From contig NZ_NWUO01000006.1 of the NCBI RefSeq assembly GCF_002895925.1, positions 62,001 through 126,000 of the forward strand: a DNA stretch of 64,000 bases, read 5' to 3'. The stretch is from Mixta theicola (GTDB taxonomy: Bacteria > Pseudomonadota > Gammaproteobacteria > Enterobacterales > Enterobacteriaceae). The notes under the pieces were generated by a model. The model made no database searches, had not been told where the DNA came from, and was given only the letters and a program-made list of their open reading frames with translations. The position numbers were made by a program, and so were the translations under genes. Shown piece after piece: positions 46,296 to 55,004 of this stretch; position 1 is the first letter of the stretch; every line of letters begins with the position of its first letter.

Positions 46296-47480
46296 TTAAT
46301 CGGCAAAAAAGCACTGTTTTAGCGCCAGCTCGACGCCGCGCAGCTCGGCCAGCCCTTTAAGGCGACCAATGGCAGAGTAGCCGGGGTTGGTTTGTTTATG
46401 CAGATCGTCCAGCATTTGATGACCGTGATCGGGACGCATGGGAATAGCGCGTGCCTGGCCGACACGGCGGCGGCGCTGCTCTTCTGCCAGAATCACCTTA
46501 ATCACGCCGACCATATCCACGTCGCCTGTCAGATGCGCGGCCTCATGAAAGCTGTTGGGGTTTTCTTCGCGCTGCGTGGCGCGCAGGTGGATAAAATGGA
46601 TGCGGTCGGCATAGGTTTTTGCCATCCGCACCAGGTTATTATCGGCGCGCACGCCGTAAGAGCCGGTGCAAAAAGTGAAACCGTTATGTCGGCTGCTGAC
46701 CGTCTCGGTTAACCATTGCATATCTTCCTCGGTAGAAATAATGCGCGGCAGGCCAAGAATAGGGCGCGGCGGATCGTCCGGGTGTACCGCCAGCATAATG
46801 CCGACTTCTTCCGCCACCGGCACGATAGCGCGCAGGAACGTCGCCATATGTTCGCGCAGGCGCGCCTTATCAATGCCGTCATACTGCGACAGCTGCGCCT
46901 GAAACTGTTCCAGCGTATAGCCTTCTTCCGCGCCGGGCAGCCCGGCGATAATGTTGCGCGTCAGCGTGGCGATCGCTTCCGGCGTCATTGCGGCATAGTA
47001 ATCGGCCGCACGACGCTGCTCTTCTTCGCTGTACGTTTCCTGAGCGCCGGGACGCTGCAGAATATGCAATTCAAAAGCGGCGAAAGCGACGGCGTCAAAG
47101 CGCAGGGCGCGCGCGCCGTCAGGCAACAGCCAGCCCAGATCGGTGCGCGTCCAGTCAAGCACCGGCATAAAGTTATAACAGACGGTATCAATGCCGCAGG
47201 CGGCCAGATTACGCAGCGACTGCTGATAGTTAGCGATATAACGCTGCCAGTCGCCGCGCTGGGTTTTAATCGCTTCATGTACCGGAACGCTCTCCACCAC
47301 CGACCAGTAAAGCCCTTTTTCCGCCAGCTGCGCCTGTCGCGCTTTGATTTCATCTGTCGTCCAGATTTCACCATTCGGAATGTGATGCAGAGCGGTAACA
47401 ATGCCGGTAGCGCCCGCCTGCCTGGCATCATCCAGCGTGACGGGATCGTTAGGGCCATACCAGCGCCAGGTGTGTTCCAT
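46296..47480 (-). CDS. uxuA: Mannonate dehydratase
   Basis: A 394-residue cytoplasmic enzyme that dehydrates D-mannonate to 2-keto-3-deoxygluconate in glucuronate breakdown. It opens [20 protein letters not shown] and contains [43 protein letters not shown] and [13 protein letters not shown], the metal-site and substrate regions of UxuA. ATG at 47480 is preferred because GGAGAGCTT precedes it and the length then equals E. coli UxuA; a Met at 47498 is less likely. uxuB, the usual operon partner, is absent. A UxuR-like regulator is divergent. Confidence 0.95.
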   Translation of the reverse strand: MEHTWRWYGPNDPVTLDDARQAGATGIVTALHHIPNGEIWTTDEIKARQAQLAEKGLYWSVVESVPVHEAIKTQRGDWQRYIANYQQSLRNLAACGIDTVCYNFMPVLDWTRTDLGWLLPDGARALRFDAVAFAAFELHILQRPGAQETYSEEEQRRAADYYAAMTPEAIATLTRNIIAGLPGAEEGYTLEQFQAQLSQYDGIDKARLREHMATFLRAIVPVAEEVGIMLAVHPDDPPRPILGLPRIISTEEDMQWLTETVSSRHNGFTFCTGSYGVRADNNLVRMAKTYADRIHFIHLRATQREENPNSFHEAAHLTGDVDMVGVIKVILAEEQRRRRVGQARAIPMRPDHGHQMLDDLHKQTNPGYSAIGRLKGLAELRGVELALKQCFFAD

Positions 47481-47690
47481 AAGCTCTCCTGTATTCAATT
47501 TTTCACGGAACGGCGGGTCAAAACAGCCGGCCAGCCGGTTAACGCAGGGGCCATTGGTCAGGCCGCTGGGCCAGAATAGGGCAGTTTTTTGCCTGAAAGA
47601 GTGACGTTTATCGCATTATCAGGCGAAGCGCCCGATAAAATAGGGTGCATTCAGAGCCTTTCCCACCAGGCTATTTTATTTGTCATTTTG

Positions 47691-47758
47691 AATCTGGGCA
47701 GTACCCGGAATCCTCACGTACCTGGTGTACGCTCCGGTTCCTGCGTGCTGTCCAAATC
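47691..47758. repeat. Long imperfect palindrome in the uxuA-uxuR intergenic region
   Basis: About 68 bases folding on a centre at ACGTAC-CTG-GTGTACG. The left arm starts AATCTGGGCAGTACCCGGAA and the right arm ends near TGCGTGCTGTCCAAATCC; about 70% of positions pair. The layout looks like a short dispersed enterobacterial palindromic repeat rather than a simple operator. The rest of 47499-47830 has no gene; I found no clear AAATTGGTATACCAATTT-type UxuR box. Confidence 0.6.
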
Positions 47759-47830
47759 CAAACTGGCTGCAACAATAACGCCTCGTGAAACGGACTTTAA
47801 AGCAGCGTTAACCGGTTAGAGAGAATATTT

Positions 47831-48514
47831 ATGACCCTACCCGCCATCAAAACCGAGCGGCTTTACCGGCAAATTTCCAGCCTGCTAAGCGCGGCGATCG
47901 CGCGCGGCGAGTTTGCCCCCGGTACGCTGCTGCCGCCGGAACGTGAACTGGCCAGGCAGCTTAACGTCAGCCGTTCGTCAGTGCGTGAAGCGCTGATTGC
48001 GCTGGAAGTTACCGGCTGGGTGGAGATCCGTAGCGGGAACGGCGTGCTGGTGGCTAACCCGCTGCCAGGCCAGCCGCCAGAACCCGTGGATACCTTTAGC
48101 CTGCGCGATCTGATTAAAGCACGTCAGGCGTTTGAAGCGATGACCGCTGAACTGGCGGCGCGTCACGGTACGGCAGAACAGCGGCGTGAGCTACTCGACG
48201 TTGCTCATCAGCTGGCGCAGCATGCGGTTAATGACGACGCCTTTTTGCGCCAGGATAAACGCTTTCATCTGCTGATCAGCGAAATGACCGGAAATGACGT
48301 GTTGCGGGAGATGATGGAGCAGCTGTGGAACCGACGTAAAAGCCAGCGCTTTGTACGGCTGGAGAGCCACTTTGCCGATCGGGATTTTCCACAGGCGCTA
48401 AACCATGATCATCAGCTGATTGCCAACGCCATCGTGCAGCAGAATCCGCAGCTTGCCCGCGACAGTATGGCGCTGCATTTGCAGCATGTTTACGATCATC
48501 TGTTTGATACCTAG
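47831..48514 (+). CDS. FadR/GntR-family regulator, UxuR/ExuR-like
   Basis: A 227-residue repressor. The N-terminal GntR winged helix is standard (YRQISSLLSAAIARGEFAPG, LPPERELARQLNVSRSSVRE, IRSGNGVLV). The C-terminal FCD ligand domain (about 85-225) has FEAMTAELAARHG and the metal-type His residues in RFHLLISEMTG and LNHDHQLI. Divergent placement next to uxuA suggests control of mannonate or glucuronate use. UxuR of E. coli is longer (257 residues), so I assign it to the family only. Confidence 0.85.
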   Translation: MTLPAIKTERLYRQISSLLSAAIARGEFAPGTLLPPERELARQLNVSRSSVREALIALEVTGWVEIRSGNGVLVANPLPGQPPEPVDTFSLRDLIKARQAFEAMTAELAARHGTAEQRRELLDVAHQLAQHAVNDDAFLRQDKRFHLLISEMTGNDVLREMMEQLWNRRKSQRFVRLESHFADRDFPQALNHDHQLIANAIVQQNPQLARDSMALHLQHVYDHLFDT

Positions 48515-48517
48515 CCG

Positions 48518-49561
48518 TTAACGCTTCAGCGGCGGCCGACCATTACCCAACAAAATAGCCAGCTTGCTGCCGCCCGGCGTGGTTTCCATCAGGATTTTGC
48601 AGACGCTGGTCAGCGGCACTGACAGCAGCATCCCCACCGGGCCGAGTAGCCAGCCCCAAAAAATTAACGACAGAAACACCACCAGCGTCGATAAGCCGAG
48701 GCCGCGTCCCATAACGCGCGGCTCCAGCATATTGCCAAATACCATATGAATGGCGCTAAACAGCGCGGCCACCAGCAGCGCATCATAGAAATCATTCAGG
48801 ACCAGCGTCTGAATGAAAGGCGGGACCCCGGCGATAATCGGCCCGATATTAGGGATAAAGTTCAGGGCAAAAGCGACCACGCCCCAAAACAGCGCGAACT
48901 GCACGTCCAACAGCAGCAAGGTTATCCAGACGGTAAGGCCGGTAATCAGGCTGATCAGGGTTTTTAACGCCAGGTAATGAGTCACCCCTTTCAGCGCCTT
49001 GTGCAGGCCGGCGATGCGAATCTGTGGATTAACCAGCGCGTTACGCAGTTTATAGGGCAGATGGCGCACCTCAAACAGCATGAAGATGACCGTCATGATC
49101 AGCAGGACAAAGTTGCTCATCGCCCCGGAGAACTGCCGTAGCACGGTTGTCGCCACGTTCATAATGGCGTTGGGATCGAGCTGTTCCGCCAGCGCACGGG
49201 AAGAAACGGGAATATGCAGCCGCCCGGCGTAATGCTGAATCACGGTAAGCTTCTGCTCAAGAATGGTGCGTATTTGCGGATAAACCAGGGAAAACTCATT
49301 CACCGAGCTGGCCAGCATGGCGACCAGCATCAAAATAACCAGCAGCATCACCACCATAACCAGCGTAATCGCCCAGCTGCGTCTCAGGCCGCGTCGCATC
49401 AAGATGTTGACCAGCGGATTGAGGATTATCGCCAGAAAGATTGCCAACAGAAAAGGAACGATAATATCTGCTGCCGCCCGGATCCCCGCCAGAATGACCA
49501 CCAGCGTTGCCATTTTGAGCAACATATTTTGCCCCATTTTTTCCTGCTGCGGTGCGAGCAT
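48518..49561 (-). CDS. yhhT: AI-2E family membrane protein YhhT
   Basis: A 347-residue inner-membrane protein of the AI-2 exporter-like (UPF0118) family, with about eight helices; its substrate is not known. The segments LASSVNEF, FEVRHLPYKLRNALVNPQIR, HYLALKTLISLITGL and the end GGSKLAILLGNGRP follow E. coli YhhT more closely than TqsA. The start at 49561 (MLAPQQEK) aligns with YhhT METPQPDK; ATG at 49537 has a better ribosome site (AGGAAAAA) and is the alternative. Divergent from the broken yhhS, as in E. coli. It ends 4 bases from the UxuR-like stop. Confidence 0.9.
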   Translation of the reverse strand: MLAPQQEKMGQNMLLKMATLVVILAGIRAAADIIVPFLLAIFLAIILNPLVNILMRRGLRRSWAITLVMVVMLLVILMLVAMLASSVNEFSLVYPQIRTILEQKLTVIQHYAGRLHIPVSSRALAEQLDPNAIMNVATTVLRQFSGAMSNFVLLIMTVIFMLFEVRHLPYKLRNALVNPQIRIAGLHKALKGVTHYLALKTLISLITGLTVWITLLLLDVQFALFWGVVAFALNFIPNIGPIIAGVPPFIQTLVLNDFYDALLVAALFSAIHMVFGNMLEPRVMGRGLGLSTLVVFLSLIFWGWLLGPVGMLLSVPLTSVCKILMETTPGGSKLAILLGNGRPPLKR

Positions 49562-49693
49562 AATTTTCCCGGTAAATAATTTCAGCACAGCAATTGTAGC
49601 TGCTGACAATGGCTAACGAACCGATCATTTTCACTAACCTGCGTATAGTAAGAACTTAGCCGGTTAATGATTGCCCGTAACGAGAAAAACATT

Positions 49694-50197
49694 ATGTCTG
49701 GACAGCCTGAGACGGAAGCCGCTCCAGGCGCTTTTCGTCTGAATCAGCGGATTCTCTCGATAGTCGCTTTCAACTTTGCCAGCTATCTAACCATCGGGCT
49801 GCCGCTGGCGGTATTGCCCGGCTACGTTCATGACGTCATGGGTTATAGCGCGTTTTGGGCGGGACTGGTGATTAGCCTGCAATATCTTTCTACGCTGCTC
49901 AGCCGCCCCCACGCCGGTCGTTATGCTGATTTATGGGGGCCGAAAAAAGTGGTGATTTTTGGCCTGTTCGGCTGCCTGCTTAGCGGTATTTGTTACGCAC
50001 TGGCCGCCCTTAGCGCCGGCTGGCCGTTAATAAGCCTGGCGTTTATGGATCTGTCGTTGGGTATTACCGGGCCCGTAGCCGGTTTTATCATGAGCTATGC
50101 GGAAGTGTCGGTTATCTATCTGCTGAGCGGCCTGCTGGTTTGCCTGGCGCTGCTGCTAACGTGGCGAATGCGCCAGCGGCCCGACGTGGCGCCATAA
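49694..50197 (+). pseudogene. yhhS: yhhS with large in-frame internal deletion
   Basis: YhhS is a 12-helix MFS transporter of about 405 residues. Here only 167 codons remain. Residues 1-~113 match the N-terminus (RILSIVAFNFASYLTIGLPL, YLSTLLSRPHAGRYADLWGP) and stop after WPLISL. The frame then jumps straight to the C-terminal AFMDLSLGITGPVAG and the last two helices, ending WRMRQRPDVAP. About 240 residues (helices ~5-10) are missing, with the frame kept. The product cannot be a normal MFS carrier, but it may still be translated as a 6-helix protein. Identity and position beside yhhT are clear. The junction is near 50035-50040, at the edge of the iol cluster. Confidence 0.88.
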
Positions 50198-50225
50198 AAA
50201 AGGCCTCCAACGAAGGCCAAAAAAT
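50195..50225 (-). terminator. Candidate terminator after the IolI-like gene
   Basis: On the minus strand GGCCT/AGGCC with an 7-base loop is followed by TTTTTT, about 45 bases past the stop; a T run also precedes it, so it may work both ways. Confidence 0.55.
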
Positions 50226-50270
50226 GCAAAGACACAAATAACAGATAACTTCTGTAGTACAGTGCCGGCC

Positions 50271-51086
50271 TTAAGCCTGCAACAGTTCAATGCTTTGACG
50301 GATTTCACGTTCAATATCCGCCTCGCTCCAGTTCGCCAAATCCGACGAAAAAGGCTCAAAAGCGTAAACGCCGCGATAGCCCATCTGCTCAAGGCGTTGT
50401 ACCTGCGTTACGCTGTTCAGCACATCGCCGTTGCTGAGCATAATACGTTCTTCATCGGTCAGCTCCGCTGTTGGCCGCGAATCTTCTACGCCGGAGAGAT
50501 GAACCAGCCCGATGCGATCTATATCAATACCGGTCGCAAATTCCTGCTCGGCCTGCTCATATAAGTGATGATGGAAAGTATCGATCAGCACGTTAAAGGG
50601 AACCTGCGCATCGCGGATCAGCGTCTGGGTTTGGACGGCAGAGCGCAGCGAACTTTGCGGAAAGCCCAGCGGCTCCACCAGGCCTTTAACGCCATACTGC
50701 TCAAACAGCGGCGCGAGCTTTTGCAGCGCGGCGATGGTTTTTTCTGCAGCGATCGGCTGGCCATCGTTTAACGGGCAAAGCACCAGCGCGCCTGCGCCAA
50801 TCGCCTGCGCCTCTTTCAATAGCGCTTCCGCCTGCGCCAGCAGCGCGTCATCCATTCGGTTAAAGGGATAAAGCGCGTTGATGGTAACAATCTCCATGCC
50901 GTACTGCTGCGCCAGCGCTTTTACCTGCTGATGGCTCAGGTTATCGGTCACCTTGCCGCTGGGCATGTCGTTGCGCAATTCCACCTTATTCAGGCCAAGC
51001 CGCTGAACCAGTTTGAAAAACGACTCAATACTGAGGCCAGGCGCGATTTTGCGGTTGATACAGAAACGGGTGGGATCGATGGCCAT
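50271..51086 (-). CDS. TIM-barrel sugar isomerase, IolI-like
   Basis: A 271-residue protein of the sugar phosphate isomerase/epimerase (AP endonuclease 2) fold. Metal-site segments are KVELRND, KGLVEPLGFPQSSLRS (Glu), VLIDTFHHHLYEQ (Asp-His) and the late VYAFEPFSSDL (Glu). This pattern fits IolI, which interconverts inososes, and the iol neighbourhood supports it; the exact reaction is inferred. ATG at 51086 follows AGGAG. It is divergent from iolA, sharing a 420-base regulatory region. It lies at the left edge of the iol cluster, next to the yhhS remnant. Confidence 0.78.
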   Translation of the reverse strand: MAIDPTRFCINRKIAPGLSIESFFKLVQRLGLNKVELRNDMPSGKVTDNLSHQQVKALAQQYGMEIVTINALYPFNRMDDALLAQAEALLKEAQAIGAGALVLCPLNDGQPIAAEKTIAALQKLAPLFEQYGVKGLVEPLGFPQSSLRSAVQTQTLIRDAQVPFNVLIDTFHHHLYEQAEQEFATGIDIDRIGLVHLSGVEDSRPTAELTDEERIMLSNGDVLNSVTQVQRLEQMGYRGVYAFEPFSSDLANWSEADIEREIRQSIELLQA

Positions 51087-51507
51087 GATGTGCTCCTGCA
51101 AAACGTTAAATAAAAGCCGACGCGGTTACGTGCCGGGCGGTTAGCATAAAGAGAACATTTATTTCAAAAAGATGAAATAATGAAATTATAGTTTTTGGAT
51201 CTGCTTCGCAAAAATTTCATTTTGCATTCGGGTGAACACAGTAAAGGGGCTTAAGGCCCTGGGCGAGCAGTGATCCAGCATGTGTGATAACAGCGTATTG
51301 ATGGGCTTAGATGACTGAAACGGCTCCGTTACGTTACCGAAAAAATGCGATCTATCCCACTAAAAATGAATTTTCCAGCTTTAACTATTTGAAAAATTTA
51401 TTTCAATACAATAGGGTCAATGCACAGAAACGGGCTAAATTCCGATAGCCGATGGCGAAGCGAAACGGGCCGTCCGGCAGGGACCACCACATCAATGAGG
51501 CATGAAC
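51087..51507. promoter_or_regulatory. Divergent iolI-like/iolA control region with three palindromes
   Basis: Three perfect inverted repeats with 6-base spacers are seen: TTATTTCA-N6-TGAAATAA (51159-51180), GCAAAA-ATTTCA-TTTTGC (51208-51225) and TTGAAA-N6-TTTCAA (51389-51406). Their shared TTTCA/TGAAA half-sites and regular spacing suggest operators for the RpiR-type regulator encoded at 53916-54755. The first lies just before the IolI-like gene and the third about 100 bases before iolA. Confidence 0.6.
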
Positions 51508-53013
51508 ATGAATATCGTTGGAAACTTTATTGGCGGCAAAATCACCCATAGCGCCAGCAATGAAACTATTCCGGTTTACGATCCTGCTACCGGTAAAGTG
51601 GTGCGCGAGCTAACGCAAAGCACGGCGGATGAGGTTGCGCAGGCGATAGAAGTAGCGCATAACGCGTTCCCGGAGTGGTCTAAAACCTCTCCGCTGCGCC
51701 GTGCGCGCGTCATGTTCAATTTCAAAATGCTGTTGGAAAAGCACCGCGATGAACTGGCAGAACTGATCGTCAGCGAGCACGGTAAGGTGTGGTCGGATGC
51801 GCTGGGCGAGCTTACGCGAGGCATGGAGGTGGTGGAGTTCGCTTGCGGCATCCCGCATCTGATTAAAGGGGAATACTCGCCGAACGTCGGCACCGGCGTT
51901 GATAGCTATTCGCTGATGCAGCCGCTGGGCGTAGTAGCGGGCATTACGCCGTTTAACTTCCCGGCGATGGTGCCGATGTGGATGTTCCCAATCGCGCTGG
52001 TCTGCGGCAATACCTTTGTATTGAAGCCGCCCGCGCTTGATCCTTCCGCTGCCGTGCGCATGGCTGAGCTGTTGAGCGAAGCCGGACTGCCGGATGGCGT
52101 GTTCAACGTGGTGCACTGCTCTAATGAAGATGCCGAACAGCTGTATACCGACAGCCGCGTGCAGGCGGTCAGCTTCGTGGGCTCGTCGGGCGTGGCGGAG
52201 CATATCTATAAAACCGCCAGCGCTTACGGCAAGCGCGTCCAGGCGTTCGGCGCGGCCAAAAACCATGCCATCGTCATGCCGGATGCCGATCTGGATGCTA
52301 CCGTAAATGCCATTATGGGCGGCGCTTACGGCTCTGCGGGCGAACGCTGCATGGCGCTGCCGGTCGTGGTAGCGGTCGGCGATGATACCGCCGATAAACT
52401 GATTGCGCGTCTGACGCCGCTGGTAAAAGCGCTGCGCGTAGGGCCGGGCATGCAAAAAGGCAGTGAAGAAAATGAAATGGGGCCGGTGGTTTCTGCCGTC
52501 CATCAGAAGAAGGTACTGGGCTATATCGATAAAGGCGTAGCGGAAGGGGCTGCGCTGGTGGTTGACGGACGTAATTTCCAGGTGCCGGGTCACGCAGAAG
52601 GCTACTACGTTGGCGGCACGCTGTTCGATCACGTCACCACGGACATGGTTATCTGGCGCGAAGAGATTTTCGGACCGGTGTTGGGCATTATGCGCGCGCC
52701 TGATTACCAGAGCGCGCTGGCGCTGGTGAACAGCCATGAATTTGGCAACGGCAGCGCCATCTTTACCAGCAACGGCCACACCGCCCGTGATTTTGTACAA
52801 AACGTAGAGGCTGGCATGGTCGGCGTAAACGTTCCGGTGCCGGTGCCGATGGCTTTCCATAGCTTTGGCGGCTGGAAGCGTTCGGTATTTGGTGCGCTTA
52901 ACGTTCATGGCCCGGACGGCGTGCGCTTCTATACGCGAATGAAAACCGCAACGGCACGCTGGCCGAGCGGCCAACAGACGGTATCCGAGTTCAGTATGCC
53001 AACGTTGGGCTAA
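51508..53013 (+). CDS. iolA: CoA-acylating methylmalonate-semialdehyde dehydrogenase
   Basis: A 501-residue NAD-dependent enzyme that turns malonic semialdehyde into acetyl-CoA and CO2 at the end of inositol breakdown (and methylmalonate semialdehyde into propionyl-CoA). Landmarks are GVVAGITPFNFPAMVPMWMF, SFVGSSGVAEHIYKTA and the catalytic Cys in GAYGSAGERCMALPV (near 285). The MmsA-type active site lacks the general-base Glu of ordinary aldehyde dehydrogenases, as expected. ATG at 51508 sits 7 bases after GAGG; an in-frame ATG at 51502 is too close to it. iolB follows 27 bases later. Confidence 0.94.
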   Translation: MNIVGNFIGGKITHSASNETIPVYDPATGKVVRELTQSTADEVAQAIEVAHNAFPEWSKTSPLRRARVMFNFKMLLEKHRDELAELIVSEHGKVWSDALGELTRGMEVVEFACGIPHLIKGEYSPNVGTGVDSYSLMQPLGVVAGITPFNFPAMVPMWMFPIALVCGNTFVLKPPALDPSAAVRMAELLSEAGLPDGVFNVVHCSNEDAEQLYTDSRVQAVSFVGSSGVAEHIYKTASAYGKRVQAFGAAKNHAIVMPDADLDATVNAIMGGAYGSAGERCMALPVVVAVGDDTADKLIARLTPLVKALRVGPGMQKGSEENEMGPVVSAVHQKKVLGYIDKGVAEGAALVVDGRNFQVPGHAEGYYVGGTLFDHVTTDMVIWREEIFGPVLGIMRAPDYQSALALVNSHEFGNGSAIFTSNGHTARDFVQNVEAGMVGVNVPVPVPMAFHSFGGWKRSVFGALNVHGPDGVRFYTRMKTATARWPSGQQTVSEFSMPTLG

Positions 53014-53040
53014 GGCTAACTACCTGACAAGGGGGAACGT

Positions 53041-53862
53041 ATGTCTTTGCTTGCGAAACCTCAGCCGCCTGATGCCAACGGGCGTATCCAGCATATCACT
53101 CCAGAAAGCGCCGGCTGGCGCTTTGTTGGTTTTGATGTCTGTCTGCTGAAAAAAGGACAAACCCTGACGCTGGAAAGCGGGGATAAGGAGCTGTGCCTGG
53201 TGCTGGTTGCCGGGCTGGCATCGGTGAAAACGCAACATGCGGAGTTCCCTGGCATCGGCAAACGCCAGTCGCCTTTCGAGCGCACGCCGCCTTACTCTGT
53301 TTATGTGCCGCATCACGATCGCGTTGAGGTGGTCGCTGATTCCGATCTGGAGCTGGCGGTATGCAGCGCTCCGGGGCAGGGCAATCTGCCGGCGCGTCTG
53401 ATTGCGCCACAGGATGTAGGCGTTGAACATCGCGGTAAAGGGCGCAACAAGCGGCTGGTGCATAATATCCTGCCGGACGATAAGCCTGCCGACAGCCTGC
53501 TGGTGGTAGAAGTTTATACCGATGAGGGCGACTCCAGTTCTTATCCCAGCCACAAGCATGACCAGGAAGATTCACCGGATGAAACCTACCTGGAAGAAAC
53601 CTACTACCATCGCTTTCAGCCGGAGCAGGGCTTCGCCATGCAGCGCGTCTATACCGACGATCGTTCGCTGGACGAATGTATGGCTCCCTATAATCGCGAC
53701 GTAGTTATGGTGCCGCGCGGCTACCACCCGGTTGCCACGCTTGCCGGTTACGATAACTATTATCTGAACGTGATGGCCGGGCCGGTGCGGAAGTGGAAAT
53801 TTACCTGGGAGAAAGATCATGCCTGGGTTAACAGCGACAGCTATCCTGCTAAAGAGCAATAA
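53041..53862 (+). CDS. iolB: 5-deoxy-glucuronate isomerase
   Basis: A 273-residue bicupin that isomerises 5-deoxyglucuronate to 2-deoxy-5-keto-gluconate. The cupin metal motifs are in SSYPSHKHDQEDSPDETYLE and MVPRGYHPVATLAGYDNYYL, and PPYSVYVPHHD lies in the first half. GGGGGA precedes the ATG. It is the second gene of an iolAB unit and converges with the regulator gene, with a strong terminator between. Confidence 0.95.
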   Translation: MSLLAKPQPPDANGRIQHITPESAGWRFVGFDVCLLKKGQTLTLESGDKELCLVLVAGLASVKTQHAEFPGIGKRQSPFERTPPYSVYVPHHDRVEVVADSDLELAVCSAPGQGNLPARLIAPQDVGVEHRGKGRNKRLVHNILPDDKPADSLLVVEVYTDEGDSSSYPSHKHDQEDSPDETYLEETYYHRFQPEQGFAMQRVYTDDRSLDECMAPYNRDVVMVPRGYHPVATLAGYDNYYLNVMAGPVRKWKFTWEKDHAWVNSDSYPAKEQ

Positions 53863-53865
53863 CAG

Positions 53866-53893
53866 AAAAAAGCAGCCGCACGGGCTGCTTTTT
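53866..53893. terminator. Bidirectional terminator, iolB / iol regulator
   Basis: GCAGCC/GGCTGC stem with loop GCACG, flanked by A6 and T5, immediately after the iolB stop. Confidence 0.85.
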
Positions 53894-53915
53894 ACTATCA
53901 GGATGTAACGCAGAG

Positions 53916-54755
53916 CTACTCTTTGGCATTGCTTAACGCCAGCGATACCGCCAGCGTCTGGGCCAGGCAGAGAGAGGCGACCTGGGAACGGAAACCGTCC
54001 ACCTGCGCCTCGCGCACCACAAAGCAGACATCGCTGAAGGCGGCCAGCGGGCTAACCTGGCTATCGGTAATGGCTATTTGCTGCGCGCCGCGTCGGGCTC
54101 CCATCTCTACCAGCTCTACCCCTTCACGCGCGTAAGGCGAATAGCTGATGGCAATCACCACATCTTTAGGATTCACCAGGCTGAGCTGCTCGGTGAACAT
54201 GCCGCCCAAACCGTCGATAAGAAAAGCGCGGCGTTCCAGATGGCGCAGGGCGTAAGTCAGATAAGAAGCCACGCTAAAGGAGCGGCGCAGGCCAATAACA
54301 TAAATGTTTTCAGCCTTATTAAGCATCTCCACCGCTTTATTAAGCTGCTCAGGGTTGGTCTGCATAGCCAGCTGCTGTAGGGCCTGAGAATTCACCATAG
54401 TGAACACATTCAGGATTTCCGCCGGGTTTTCCGGGGAGGCGGCAGCCTCGTCGGTCGCCGTTTGTCGGAACAGCCGTGCCCGCTCGGTATAGTTAACCGT
54501 TTCCTCCATCAAATGCTGGCGGAAAACCTGCTTCATTTCGTTAAAGCCGCTGAAGCCAAAAGCGTTCGAAAAGCGAATCAGCGTGGAAGGCGGGACGTCA
54601 GCCTGCTGGGCAATAGACGCGACGGTATCAAAAGCGATGCTGTTGCTGTTATCAAGTATATAGCGCGCGACCTGCTTCAGGCGCTTACTGAGCGTATCGT
54701 AACGACGACGAATGTCGTCCTGTAACAGGGAAAGCTGGGTAGGATTAGTTGTCAT
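53916..54755 (-). CDS. RpiR/MurR-family transcriptional regulator of the iol cluster
   Basis: A 279-residue regulator. The N-terminal RpiR helix-turn-helix (about 10-85) has YILDNSNSIAFDTVASIAQQ and VPPSTLIRFSNAFGFSGFNE. The C-terminal SIS domain (about 125-265) has IYVIGLRRSFSVASYLTYAL and VVIAISYSPYAREGVELV, where a sugar-phosphate effector would bind. RpiR-type regulators control inositol genes in other enterobacteria and rhizobia, and its place inside the cluster supports that job. A phosphorylated inositol intermediate made by IolC is the likely inducer; this is inference. The gene differs in family from Bacillus IolR (DeoR type), so no symbol is given. Confidence 0.88.
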   Translation of the reverse strand: MTTNPTQLSLLQDDIRRRYDTLSKRLKQVARYILDNSNSIAFDTVASIAQQADVPPSTLIRFSNAFGFSGFNEMKQVFRQHLMEETVNYTERARLFRQTATDEAAASPENPAEILNVFTMVNSQALQQLAMQTNPEQLNKAVEMLNKAENIYVIGLRRSFSVASYLTYALRHLERRAFLIDGLGGMFTEQLSLVNPKDVVIAISYSPYAREGVELVEMGARRGAQQIAITDSQVSPLAAFSDVCFVVREAQVDGFRSQVASLCLAQTLAVSLALSNAKE

Positions 54756-54851
54756 TACTTCGGCCTGCTAAAAATGATTGGCATTTTGCTGAGCGTTATT
54801 CTACCAGACGAATGGAAAATTTCATTTGAATCCCCGATTAGCACTCTTTAT

Positions 54852-54867
54852 TTCATCGCAATATGAA
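54852..54867. promoter_or_regulatory. Inverted repeat upstream of the RpiR-type regulator
   Basis: TTCAT-CGCAAT-ATGAA has perfect 5-bp arms and the same 6-base spacer as the iolA-side palindromes, about 97 bases before the regulator ATG. AAAT-TTC-ATTT lies nearby at about 54818-54828. It may serve autoregulation. Confidence 0.45.
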
Positions 54868-54952
54868 TTGACTCACAAAAAGTGGCGCTAAATACCTTAC
54901 CTTTGGGCGATAAGAGAGCATAAAAGCCGGTAATTCAGCGTTATTTCGCCTT

Positions 54953-54992
54953 AAAAAATTAACGCCGCCGATATGCTGCATCGACGGCGTTA
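54953..54992 (-). terminator. Terminator after iolC
   Basis: AACGCCGcCG pairs with CGaCGGCGTT; on the minus strand the stem is followed by AATTTTTTAA. It lies 13 bases past the iolC stop. Confidence 0.75.
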
Positions 54993-55004
54993 CGCGATGG
55001 GAAA

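Noticed and set aside
51610-52974. 454-codon frame antisense to iolA
   Set aside because: A shadow of iolA codon bias; the composition (Arg/His-rich) and lack of homology argue against a gene.
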